In this document: positions 50,391 to 61,203 of the stretch, piece by piece
How positions within the stretch are numbered: position 1 is the stretch's first letter
Layout: each line of letters begins with the position of its first letter
Assembly: GCA_964016885.1 (NCBI GenBank)
Contig: OZ024742.1
Location: 11,418,181-11,482,180 of the forward strand
Source of the DNA: Eledone cirrhosa
Taxonomy: Eukaryota > Mollusca > Cephalopoda > Octopoda > Eledonidae
DNA: 64,000 bases
Direction of reading: 5' to 3'
Program-made: the position numbers and the translations under genes
Notes under the pieces: model-generated
What the model saw: only the letters and a program-made list of their open reading frames with translations
What the model was told of the DNA's origin: nothing
The model's database searches: none

Positions 50391-53300
50391 GCTTGTATCA
50401 GTGGAGTCTTCTGACGTTCTTGGTCCCGGGACCACAACACTGCTGACTGATTGGTTTAAGGTAGAGCTTGTAGCAGTGGAGACTTCGGGCGTTCTTGGTC
50501 TCGGGACCCCAACACTCCTGACTGATTGGTTTAAGGTAGAGCTTGTAGCAGTGGAGTCTTCTGACGTTCTTGGTCCCGGGACCACAACACTGCTGACTGA
50601 TTGGTTTAAGGTAGAGCTTGTAGCAGTGGAGACTTCGGGCGTTCTTGGTCCCGGGACCACAACACTGCTGACTGATTGCTTTAAGGTAGAGCTTCTAGCA
50701 GTGGAGTCTTCTGACGTTCTTGGTCCCGGGACCACAACACTGCTGACTGATTAGTTTAAGGTAGAGCTTGTAGCAGTGGAGTCTTCTGACGTTCTTGGTC
50801 CCGGGACCACAACACTGCTGCATGATTGGTTTAAGGTAGAGCTTGTAGCAGTGGAGACTTCCGGCGTTCTTGGTCTCGGGACCCCAACACTCCTGACTGA
50901 TTGGTTTAAGGTAGAGCTTGTAGCAGTGGAGTCTTCTGACGTTCTTGGTCCCGGGACCACAACACTGCTGACTGATTGGTTTAAGGTAGAGCTTGTAGCA
51001 GTGGAGTCTTCTGACGTTCTTGGTCCCGGGACCACAACACTCCTGACTGATTAGTTTAAGGTAGAGCTTGTAGCAGTGGAGTCTTCTGACGTTCTTGGCC
51101 CCGGGACCACAACACTCCTGACTGATTGGTTTAACGTAGAGCTTGTAGCAGTGGAGACTTCGGGCGTTCTTGGTCCCGGGACCACAACACTGCTCACTGA
51201 TTGCTTTAAGGTAGAGCTTGTAGCAGTGGAGTCTTCTGACGTTCTTGGTCCCGGGACCACAACACTGCTGACTGATTGGTTTAAGGTAGAGCTTGTAGCA
51301 GTGGAGACTTCGGGCATTCTTGGTCCCGGGACCACAACACTGCTGACTGATTGGTTTAAGGTAGAGCTTGTAGCAGTGGAGTCTTCTGACGTTCTTGGTC
51401 CCGGGACCACAACACTGCTGACTGATTGGTTTAAGGTAGAGCTTGTAGCAGTGGAGTCTTCTGACGTTCTTGGTCCCGGGACCACAACACTCCTGACTGA
51501 TTGGCTTAAGGTAGAGCTTGTAGCAGTGGAGTCTTCTGACGTTCTTGGTCCCGGGACCACAACACTGCTGACTGATTGGTTTAAGGTAGAGCTTGTAGCA
51601 GTGGAGACTTCGGGCGTTCTTGGTCTCGGGACCCCAACACTCCTGACTGATTGGTTTAAGTTAGAGCTTATAGCAGTGGAGTCTTCTGACGTTCTTGGTC
51701 CCGGGACCACAACACTGCTGACTGATTGGTTTAAGGTAGAGCTTGTAGCAGTGGAGACTTCGGGCGTTCTTGGTCTCGGGACCCCAACACTCCTGACTGA
51801 TTGGTTTAAGGTAGAGCTTGTAGCAGTGGAGTCTTCTGACGTTCTTGGTCCCGGGACCACAACACTGCTGACTGATTGGTTTAAGGTAGAGCTTGTAGCA
51901 GTGAAGACTTCCGGCGTTCTTGGTCTTGGGACCCCAACACTCCTGACTGATTGGTTTAAGGTAGAGCTGGTAGCAGTGGAGTCTTCTGACGTTCTTGGTC
52001 CCGGGACCACAACACTGCTGACTGATTGGTTTAAGGTAGAGCTTGTAGCAGTGGAGTCTTCTGACGTTCTTGGTCCCGGGACCACAACACTCCTGACTGA
52101 TTGGTTTAAGGTAGAGCTTGTAGCAGTGGAGACTTCGGGCGTTCTTGGTCCCGGGACCACAACACTGCTGACTGATTGGTTTAAGGTAGAGCTTGTAGCA
52201 GTGGAGTCTTCTGACGTTCTTGGTCCCGGGACCACAACACTGCTGACTGATTGGTTTAAGGTAGAGCTTGTAGCAGTGGAGGCTTCGGGCGTTCTTGGTC
52301 CCGGGACCACAACACTGCTGACTGATTGCTTTAAGGTAGAGCTTGTAGCAGTGGAGTCTTCTGACGTTCTTGGTCCCGGGACCACAACACTGCTGACTGA
52401 TTGTTTTAAGGTAGAGCTTGTAGCAGTGGAGTCTTCTGACGTTCTTGGTCCCGGGACCACAACACTCCTGACTGATTGGTTTAAGGTAGAGCTTGTAGCA
52501 GTGGAGTCTTCTGACTTTCTTGGTCCCGGGACCACAACACTGCTGACTGATTGGTTTAAGGTAGAGCTTATAGCAGTGGAGACTGCCGGGGTTCTTGGTC
52601 TCGGGACCCCAACACTCCTGACTGATTGGTTTAAGGTAGAGCTTGTAGCAGTGGAGTCTTCTGACGTTCTTGGTCCCGGGACCACAACACTGCTGACTGA
52701 TTGGTTTAAGGTAGAGCTTGTAGCAGTGGAGTGTTCTGACGTTCTTGGTCCCGGGACCACAACACTCCTGACTGATTAGTTTAATGTAGAGCTTGTAGCA
52801 GTGGAGTGTTCTGACGTTCTTGGTCCCGGGACCACAACACTCCTGACTGATTAGTTTAAGGTAGAGCTTGTAGCAGTGGAGTCTTCTGACGTTCTTGGTC
52901 CCGGGACCACAAAACTGCTGACTGATTGGTTTAAGGTAGAGCTTGTAGCAGTGGAGACTTCCGGCGTTCTTGGTCTCGGGACCCCAACACTCCTGACTGA
53001 TTGGTTTAAGGTAGAGCTTGTAGCAGTGGAGACTTCCGGCGTTCTTGGTCTCGGGACCCCAACACTCCTGACTGATTGGTTTAAGATAGAGCTTGTAGCA
53101 ATGGAGACTTCGGGCGTTCTTGGTCCCGGGACCACAACACTGCTGACTGATTGCTTTAAGGTAGAGCTTGTAGCAGTGGAGTCTTCTGACGTTCTTGGTC
53201 CCGGGACCACAACACTGCTGACTGATTGGTTTAAGGTAGAGCTTGTAGCAGTGGAGTCTTCTGACGTTCTTGGTCTCGGGACCCCAACACTCCTGACTGA

Positions 53301-54051
53301 TTGGTTTAAGGTAGAGCTTGTTGCAGTGGAGTCTTCTGACGTTCTTGGTCCCGGGACCACAACACTGCTGACTGATTGGTTTAAGGTAGAGCTTGTAGCA
53401 GTGGAGTGTTCTGACGTTCTTGGACCCGGGACCACAACACTCCTGACTGATTAGTTTAAGGTAGAGCTTGTAACAGTGGAGTCTTCTGACGTTCTTGGTC
53501 CCGGGACCACAACACTGCTGACTGATTGCTTTAAGGTAGAGCTTGTATTAGTGGAGACTTCTGACGTTCTTGGTCCCGGGACCACAACACTGCTGACTGA
53601 TTGGTTTAAGGTAGAGCTTGTAGCAGTGGAGTCTTCTGACGTTCTTGGTCCCGGGACCACAACACTGCTGACTGATTGGTTTAAGGTAGAGCTTGTAGCA
53701 GTGGAGTCTTCTGACGTTCTTGGTCCCGGGACCACAACACTGCTGACTGATTGGTTTAAGGTAGAGCTTGTAGCAGTGGAGTCTTCTGACGTTCTTGGTC
53801 CCGGGACCACAACACTGCTGACTGATTGGTTTAAGGTAGAGCTTATAGCAGTGGAGACTTCCGGCGTTCTTGGTCTCGGGACCCCAACACTCCTGACTGA
53901 TTGGTTTAAGGTAGAGCTTGTAGCAGTGGAGTCTTCTGACGTTCTTGGTCCCGGGACCACAACACTGTTTTGCATATTGGTTTAAGGTAGAGCTTGTAGC
54001 AGTGGAGTGTTCTGACGTTCTTGGTCCCGGGACCACAACACTCCTGACTGA

Positions 54052-57000
54052 TTAGTTTAAGGTAGAGCTTGTAGCAGTGGAGTCTTCTGACGTTCTTGGT
54101 CCCGGGACCACAATACTGCTGACTGATTGGTTTAAGGTAGAGCTTGTAGCAGTGGAGACTTCGGGCGTTCTTGGTCTCGGGACCCCAACACTCCTGACTG
54201 ATTGGTTTAAGGTAGAGCTTGTAGCAGTGGAGTCTTCTGACGTTCTTGGTCCCAGGACCACAACACTGCTGACTGATTGCTTTAAGGTAGAGCTTGTAGC
54301 AGTGGAGACTTCTGACGTTCTTGGTCTCGGGACCACAACACTGCTGACTGATTGCTTTAAGGTAGAGCTTGTAGCAGTGGAGTCTTCTGACGTTCTTGGT
54401 CCCGGGACCACAACACTGCTGACTGATTGCTTTAAGGTAGAGCTTGTAGCAGTGGAGTCTTCTGACGTTCTTGGTCCCGGGACCACAACACTGCTGACTG
54501 ATTGGTTTGAGGTAGAGCTTGTAGCAGTGGAGTCTTCTGACGTTCTTGGTCCCGGGACCACAACACTGCTGACTGATTGCTTTAAGGTAGAGCTTGTAGC
54601 AGTGGAGTCTTCTGACGTTCTTGGTCCCGGGACCACAACACTGCTGACTGATTGGTTTAAGGTAGAGCTTGTAGCAGTGGAGTCTCCTGACGTTCTTGGT
54701 CCCGGGACCACAACACTGCTGACTGATTGGTTTAAGGTAGAGCTTGTAGCAGTGGAGACTTCGGGCGTTCTTGGTCTCGGGACCCCAACACTCCTGACTG
54801 ATTGGTTTAAGGTAGAGCTTGTAGCAGTGGAGTCTTCTGACGTTCTTGGTCCCGGGACCACAACACTCCTAACTGATTGGTTTAAGGTAGAGCTTGTAGC
54901 AGTGGAGTCTTCTGACTTTCTTGGTCCCGGGACCACAACACTGCTGACTGATTGCTTTAAGGTAGAGCTTGTAGCAGTGGAGTCTTCTGACGTTCTTGGT
55001 CCCGGGACCACAACACTGCTGACTGATTGGTTTTAGGTAGAGCTTGTAGCAGTGGAGTCTTCTGACGTTCTTGGTCCCGGGACCGCAACACTCCTGACTG
55101 ATTGGTTTAAGGTAGAGCTTGTAGCAGTGGAGACTTCGGGCGTTCTTGGTCTCGGGACACCAACACTCCTGACTGATTGGTTTAAGGTAGAGCTTGTAGC
55201 AGTGGAGTCTTCTGACGTTCTTGGTCCCGGGACCACAACACTGCTGACTGATTGGTTTAAGGTAGAGCTTGTAGCAGTGGAGACTTCTGACGTTCTTGGT
55301 CCCGGGACCACAACACTGCTGACTGATTGGTTTAAGGTAGATCTTGTAGCAGTGGAGTCTTCTGACGTTCTTGGTCCCGGGACCACAACACTCCTGACTG
55401 ATTGGCTTAAGGTAGAGCTTGTAGCAGTGGAGTCTTCTGACGTTCTTGGTCCCGGGACCACAACACTGCTGACTGATTGGTTTAAGGTAGAGCTTGTAGC
55501 AGTGGAGACTTCCGGCGTTCTTGGTCCCGGGACCACAACACTCCTGACTGATTGGTTTAAGGTAGAGCTTGTAGCAGTGGAGTCTTCTGACGTTCTTGGT
55601 CCCGGGACCACAACACTGCTGACTGATTGCTTTAAGGTAGAGCTTGTAGCAGTGGAGTCTTCTGACGTTCTTGGTCCCGGGACCACAACACTGCTGACTG
55701 ATTGGTTTAAGGTAGAGCTTATAGCAGTGGAGACTTCCGGCGTTCTTGGTCTCGGGACCCCAACACTCCTGACTGATTGGTTTAAGGTAGAGCTTGTAGC
55801 AGTGGAGTCTTCTGACGTTCTTGGTCCCCGGACCACAACACTGTTTTGCATATTGTTTTAAGGTAGAGCTTGTAGCAGTGGAGTGTTCTGACGTTCTTGG
55901 TCCCGGGACCACAACACTCCTGACTGATTGGGTTAAGGTAGAGCTTGTAGCAGTGGAGACTTCGGGCGTTCTTGGTCTCGGGACCCCAACACTCCTGACT
56001 GATTGGTTTAAGGTAGAGCTTGTAGCAGTGGAGTCTTCTGACGTTCTTGGTCCCGGGACCACAACACTCCTAACTGATTGGTTTAAGGTAGAGCTTGTAG
56101 CAGTGGAGTCTTCTGACTTTCTTGGTCCCGGGACCACAACACTGCTGACTGATTGGTTTAAGGTAGAGCTTGTAGCAGTGGAGTCTTCTGACGTTCTTGG
56201 TCCCAGGACCACAACACTGCTGACTGATTGCTTTAAGGTAGAGCTTGTAGCAGTGGAGACTTCTGACGTTCTTGGTCTCGGGACCACAACACTGCTGACT
56301 GATTGCTTTAAGGTAGAGCTTGTAGCAGTGGAGTCTTCTGACGTTCTTGGTCCCGGGACCACAACACTGCTGACTGATTGCTTTAAGGTAGAGCTTGTAG
56401 CAGTGGAGTCTTCTGACGTTCTTGGTCCCGGGACCACAACACTGCTGACTGATTGGTTTGAGGTAGAGCTTGTAGCAGTGGAGTCTTCTGACGTTCTTGG
56501 TCCCGGGACCACAACACTGCTGACTGATTGCTTTAAGGTAGAGCTTGTAGCAGTGGAGTCTTCTGACGTTCTTGGTCCCGGGACCACAACACTGCTGACT
56601 GATTGGTTTAAGGTAGAGCTTGTAGCAGTGGAGTCTTCTGACGTTCTTGGTCCCGGGACCACAACACTGCTGACTGATTGGTTTAAGGTAGAGCTTGTAG
56701 CAGTGGAGACTTCGGGCGTTCTTGGTCTCGGGACCCCAACACTCCTGACTGATTGGTTTAAGGTAGAGCTTGTAGCAGTGGAGTCTTCTGACGTTCTTGG
56801 TCCCGGGACCACAACACTCCTAACTGATTGGTTTAAGGTAGAGCTTGTAGCAGTGGAGTCTTCTGACTTTCTTGGTCCCGGGACCACAACACTGCTGACT
56901 GATTGCTTTAAGGTAGAGCTTGTAGCAGTGGAGTCTTCTGACGTTCTTGGTCCCGGGACCACAACACTGCTGACTGATTGGTTTTAGGTAGAGCTTGTAG

Positions 57001-59013
57001 CAGTGGAGTCTTCTGACGTTCTTGGTCCCGGGACCGCAACACTCCTGACTGATTGGTTTAAGGTAGAGCTTGTAGCAGTGGAGACTTCGGGCGTTCTTGG
57101 TCTCGGGACACCAACACTCCTGACTGATTGGTTTAAGGTAGAGCTTGTAGCAGTGGAGTCTTCTGACGTTCTTGGTCCCGGGACCACAACACTGCTGACT
57201 GATTGGTTTAAGGTAGAGCTTGTAGCAGTGGAGACTTCTGACGTTCTTGGTCCCGGGACCACAACACTGCTGACTGATTGGTTTAAGGTAGATCTTGTAG
57301 CAGTGGAGTCTTCTGACGTTCTTGGTCCCGGGACCACAACACTCCTGACTGATTGGCTTAAGGTAGAGCTTGTAGCAGTGGAGTCTTCTGACGTTCTTGG
57401 TCCCGGGACCACAACACTGCTGACTGATTGGTTTAAGGTAGAGCTTGTAGCAGTGGAGACTTCCGGCGTTCTTGGTCCCGGGACCACAACACTCCTGACT
57501 GATTGGTTTAAGGTAGAGCTTGTAGCAGTGGAGTCTTCTGACGTTCTTGGTCCCGGGACCACAACACTGCTGACTGATTGCTTTAAGGTAGAGCTTGTAG
57601 CAGTGGAGTCTTCTGACGTTCTTGGTCCCGGGACCACAACACTGCTGACTGATTGGTTTAAGGTAGAGCTTATAGCAGTGGAGACTTCCGGCGTTCTTGG
57701 TCTCGGGACCCCAACACTCCTGACTGATTGGTTTAAGGTAGAGCTTGTAGCAGTGGAGTCTTCTGACGTTCTTGGTCCCCGGACCACAACACTGTTTTGC
57801 ATATTGTTTTAAGGTAGAGCTTGTAGCAGTGGAGTGTTCTGACGTTCTTGGTCCCGGGACCACAACACTCCTGACTGATTGGGTTAAGGTAGAGCTTGTA
57901 GCAGTGGAGACTTCGGGCGTTCTTGGTCTCGGGACCCCAACACTCCTGACTGATTGGTTTAAGGTAGAGCTTGTAGCAGTGGAGTCTTCTGACGTTCTTG
58001 GTCCCGGGACCACAACACTCCTAACTGATTGGTTTAAGGTAGAGCTTGTAGCAGTGGAGTCTTCTGACTTTCTTGGTCCCGGGACCACAACACTGCTGAC
58101 TGATTGCTTTAAGGTAGAGCTTGTAGCAGTGGAGTCTTCTGACGTTCTTGGTCCCGGGACCACAACACTGCTGACTGATTGGTTTTAGGTAGAGCTTGTA
58201 GCAGTGGAGTCTTCTGACGTTCTTGGTCCCGGGACCGCAACACTCCTGACTGATTGGTTTAAGGTAGAGCTTGTAGCAGTGGAGACTTCGGGCGTTCTTG
58301 GTCTCGGGACACCAACACTCCTGACTGATTGGTTTAAGGTAGAGCTTGTAGCAGTGGAGTCTTCTGACGTTCTTGGTCCCGGGACCACAACACTGCTGAC
58401 TGATTGGTTTAAGGTAGAGCTTGTAGCAGTGGAGACTTCTGACGTTCTTGGTCCCGGGACCACAACACTGCTGACTGATTGGTTTAAGGTAGATCTTGTA
58501 GCAGTGGAGTCTTCTGACGTTCTTGGTCCCGGGACCACAACACTCCTGACTGATTGGCTTAAGGTAGAGCTTGTAGCAGTGGAGTCTTCTGACGTTCTTG
58601 GTCCCGGGACCACAACACTGCTGACTGATTGGTTTAAGGTAGAGCTTGTAGCAGTGGAGACTTCCGGCGTTCTTGGTCCCGGGACCACAACACTCCTGAC
58701 TGATTGGTTTAAGGTAGAGCTTGTAGCAGTGGAGTCTTCTGACGTTCTTGGTCCCGGGACCACAACACTGCTGACTGATTGCTTTAAGGTAGAGCTTGTA
58801 GCAGTGGAGTCTTCTGACGTTCTTGGTCCCGGGACCACAACACTGCTGACTGATTGGTTTAAGGTAGAGCTTATAGCAGTGGAGACTTCCGGCGTTCTTG
58901 GTCTCGGGACCCCAACACTCCTGACTGATTGGTTTAAGGTAGAGCTTGTAGCAGTGGAGTCTTCTGACGTTCTTGGTCCCCGGACCACAACACTGTTTTG
59001 CATATTGTTTTAA
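54052..59013. repeat. Higher-order repeats, offsets 1951 and 1201 bp
   Basis: Three blocks of about 820 bp (55,033-55,851, 56,984-57,802 and 58,185-59,003) translate identically in the antisense frame over 272 codons. Each ends at the same 76-bp marker (ctgttttgcatattgtttta). The offsets are 1951 (26 units + 1) and 1201 (16 units + 1). Each block starts with a gattggttttaggtagagc unit carrying an in-frame TAG. Confidence 0.8.
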
Positions 59014-59524
59014 GGTAGAGCTTGTAGCAGTGGAGTGTTCTGACGTTCTTGGTCCCGGGACCACAACACTCCTGACTGATTGGGTTAAGGTAGAGCTTGT
59101 AGCAGTGGAGACTTCTGACGTTCTTGGTCCCGGGACCACAACATTGCTGACTGATTGGTTTAAGGTAGAGCTTGTAGCAGTGGAGTGTTCTGACGTTCTT
59201 GGTCCCGGGACCACAACACTGCTGACTGATTGGTTTAAGGTAGAGCTTGTAGCAGTGGAGTCTTCTGACGTTCTTGGTTCCGGGACCACATCACTGCTGA
59301 CTGATTGGTTTAAGGTAGAGCTTGTAGCAGTGGAGACTTCTGACGTTCTTGATCCCGGGACCACAACACTGCTGACTGATTGGTTTAAGGTAGAGCTTGT
59401 AGCAGTGGAGTCTTCTGACGTTCTTGGTCCCGGGACCACAACACTGCTAACTGATTGGTGTAAGATAGAGCTTGTAGCAGTGGAGTCTTCTGACGTTCTT
59501 GGTCCCGGGACCACAACACTGCTG

Positions 59525-59746
59525 ACTGATTGGTTTAAGGTAGAGCTTGTAGCAGTGGAGACTACCGGCGTTTTTGGTCTCGGGACCCCATCATTGCTCA
59601 CTACTGTCGGAGTGGAGTGGGCTGCCTGCAGGTGCGAGCCCCGAGAGGTGGAGTGGCTGTTCCAGGACGTCTCCTTTCCCTTACCACCCTCCCGTGGCAG
59701 TGTCTTCTTCATCCTGACAGCCGAGACCATATTAGGGTTGGAGTAG
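59525..59746 (+). pseudogene. 3' flank of the 75-bp array: C-terminal end of the ancestral retroelement-like ORF
   Basis: The last repeat unit (VAVETTGVFGLGTPSLLT, about 59,539-59,604) continues in frame into non-repeated sequence: TVGVEWAACRCEPREVEWLF, then QDVSFPLPPSRGSVFFILTA and a TAG stop at 59,744-59,746. The second locus has the same order (AVETTGVLGPRATSLLTNIG, then RCEPRELEWLFQRVSLA). Differences are largely third-position (tgc/tgt, gag/gaa, ccc/cct, cga/cgc, ctg/ctt). The ending Q-x-V-S ... RG(S/N) ... L resembles the QR-S-A--RGN--S-L ending I associate with LINE-type RT ORFs. An unknown host multigene family is the main alternative. Confidence 0.55.
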
Positions 59747-59784
59747 GATGGCAGTCTTCAGAGAAAAGGCTTCATAATGCTGAC

Positions 59785-59789
59785 ATACA

Positions 59790-59874
<85 letters not shown>

Positions 59875-59892
59875 GCACACACACACACATAG
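59785..59892. repeat. (CA)n microsatellite
   Basis: About 100 bases of CA dinucleotides with occasional AT interruptions. Confidence 0.95.
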
Positions 59893-60368
59893 CTATATAA
59901 GAACCTCCTAGAAAGAAACTATACATCAAATGCGAGCACTACAATTGAATCATAGACGTAAGGTTGTGTTATTCTCGGAATTCTCTTTAGTATTATATCA
60001 GCGCACATATCATGATATGGCACTCGTTATGGTCCTTTAATTCCTCCTGTTCAACATCAGATGATCCAGTTGATATACCGTCTCTACTTCTGCTTCACAT
60101 CTGGAACAGATTCACCGATGCCATCCCAACACGTCACTTTCACCGCATTTATCCACTTCATGCCTAAATACATTTACCATTTTTTTTTTTTTTTTTCGTT
60201 TTTTGCTGATCCTGATGTAAAATATAATTTCTGTTCTACACTGCTGTATAGACAGAGCTGCAGTAATGTTGAGCTTGTTCTCTGTTGAATAGATCTAACA
60301 GACCAAAACCTTCACATAGTTTTTGTCTCCTGGCTTCAACAAAATATCGGATTGTCCTTTCTTTAATA
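59893..60368. other. Unique sequence without recognisable gene
   Basis: Nothing supported except a run of 17 T at 60,180-60,196. The 75-codon plus frame at 60,061 has no motif and includes a poly-Phe stretch from the T run. Confidence 0.4.
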
Positions 60369-60572
60369 AACGAGGGTGGGCTGAAATGTTTATAGGCTGA
60401 CTATGAAGGAGTGATGCTAGAGCTGTGAATTCTTTCATGTATTAATTTCAACTCTTCTTATTAACAACTGTATTGTTTCTTTCCAGGGACTATGTTGAAA
60501 AATAAACCTCATTTGGTTATTCCATGAGAGTTTTATTGTCAGCCCATGTACTTTTCAACTTACCCTAGTATG
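60369..60572 (+). mobile_element. Mariner-derived non-autonomous (MITE-like) element
   Basis: The left end cgagggtgggctgaaatgtt and right end gtacttttcaacttaccctag form an imperfect terminal inverted repeat. Just inside the right end, one frame reads gac tat gtt gaa aaa taa (60,488-60,505), DYVEK-stop, which matches the C-terminus typical of mariner transposases. The sequence ataggctgactatgaaggag near the left end matches the 5' non-coding part I recall for mariner elements. Only about 200 bp remain of about 1.3 kb, so the transposase gene has been lost by internal deletion. TA follows the right end; a TA at the left is not directly adjacent. Confidence 0.65.
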
Positions 60573-60985
60573 CTTCAGTTTTTCACAACAATTCATTTCT
60601 TCAGTAAAATTGGAAAGACATCAACCCGTAAGGTGAGGTGTGGTCATTCTCTGTAGTTAAACCTTTGCCCATTTGTTCGTGGGGTGCAACTGAAACACTG
60701 CTCAGACTGGGGTGTAATGTCTCTCGCTCACTCCCCTCCCTTCCTTTCCTTGTTTAATTCTGTTCTTTTTTTTCTTTGTTTTTGTAACAATAAAACTTTG
60801 TAAAATGAAATATTCCTTATACAGTTTTCCTGCCCTCAGCATGACCAGCCAAACTTACATTCAATATTTATCAATGTTTCCAAACATTTGCCAGGTTTCT
60901 TCTCTTGTTTCTTCATTCGCCTGTTTCTTCTTCTTTCCATCTCTGATATTCTTAATAATATGTTCTTTTGTCGTAAGAAATAGAT
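60573..60985. other. Unique pyrimidine-rich sequence without recognisable gene
   Basis: No supported gene. A canonical AATAAA at 60,789-60,794 follows a T-rich stretch, but there is no upstream coding sequence to which it would belong. Confidence 0.35.
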
Positions 60986-60987
60986 TT

Positions 60988-61076
60988 CGTTCTTCATTCC
61001 GACTTCTTGCGTTCTGAGTTCAAATTCTGGGATGGTCAACTTTGAGTTTCACCCTTCCGAGATCGATACATAAATC
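60988..61076 (+). mobile_element. tRNA-derived SINE fragment, sense
   Basis: Has cttgcgttctgagttcaaattc (B-box-like part gagttcaaattc), gggatggtcaactttgag, ttcacccttccgagatcg and atacataaatca. This is the same order as the canonical octopus SINE 3' half. The 5' half is absent or unrecognisable. Confidence 0.65.
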
Positions 61077-61203
61077 ACTATTTTAAGAGCCATCTAGCTT
61101 ATCAATCGATCTGCTTGTATTAGCAACCAAATCTCCCTCATATCACATGGAAAAGCAGATTAGATGAAGAAAAATAAAACAGATTAGAAAATTATATTCC
61201 TAA

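Larger units (their letters stand above)
20905..59600 (+). repeat. 75-bp megasatellite array (about 516 copies) derived from a retroelement-like coding module
   Basis: About 38.7 kb of head-to-tail 75-bp units (landmarks gattggtttaaggtagagc, ttgtagcagtggag, ggtcccgggaccacaacac). In the plus frame each unit is 25 codons centred on WFKVELVAVE, then SSDVLGPGTTTLLTD or TSGVLGLGTPTLLTD. Two minus frames are also open (NQSVSSVVVPGPRTSEDS; KPISQQCCGPGTKNVRR). Frames reach 2345 codons only because the unit is divisible by 3. They are ended by recurrent gattag units and by 74- or 76-bp units. The flanks (20,859-20,904 and 59,600-59,746) match the second locus at 61.2-61.6 kb, showing that the repeat grew from one internal module of a coding sequence. 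I do not regard it as a gene. It is CpG- and GC-richer than its flanks. Confidence 0.95.

Noticed and set aside
20905..59600. CRISPR array
   Set aside because: Units are contiguous, with no unique spacers between short repeats, the context is eukaryotic, and no cas-like gene is present.
20849..59746. Dozens of long frames in the 75-bp array as real genes
   Set aside because: One plus and two minus frames are open for the same arithmetic reason. They end at single-base length variants and recurrent TAG units, and no promoter, signal peptide or non-repeat domain accompanies them except the short ancestral flanks.
60573..60800. 3' untranslated region with polyadenylation signal
   Set aside because: AATAAA is present at 60,789, but such hexamers are common in AT-rich DNA and no coding sequence lies upstream on that strand.
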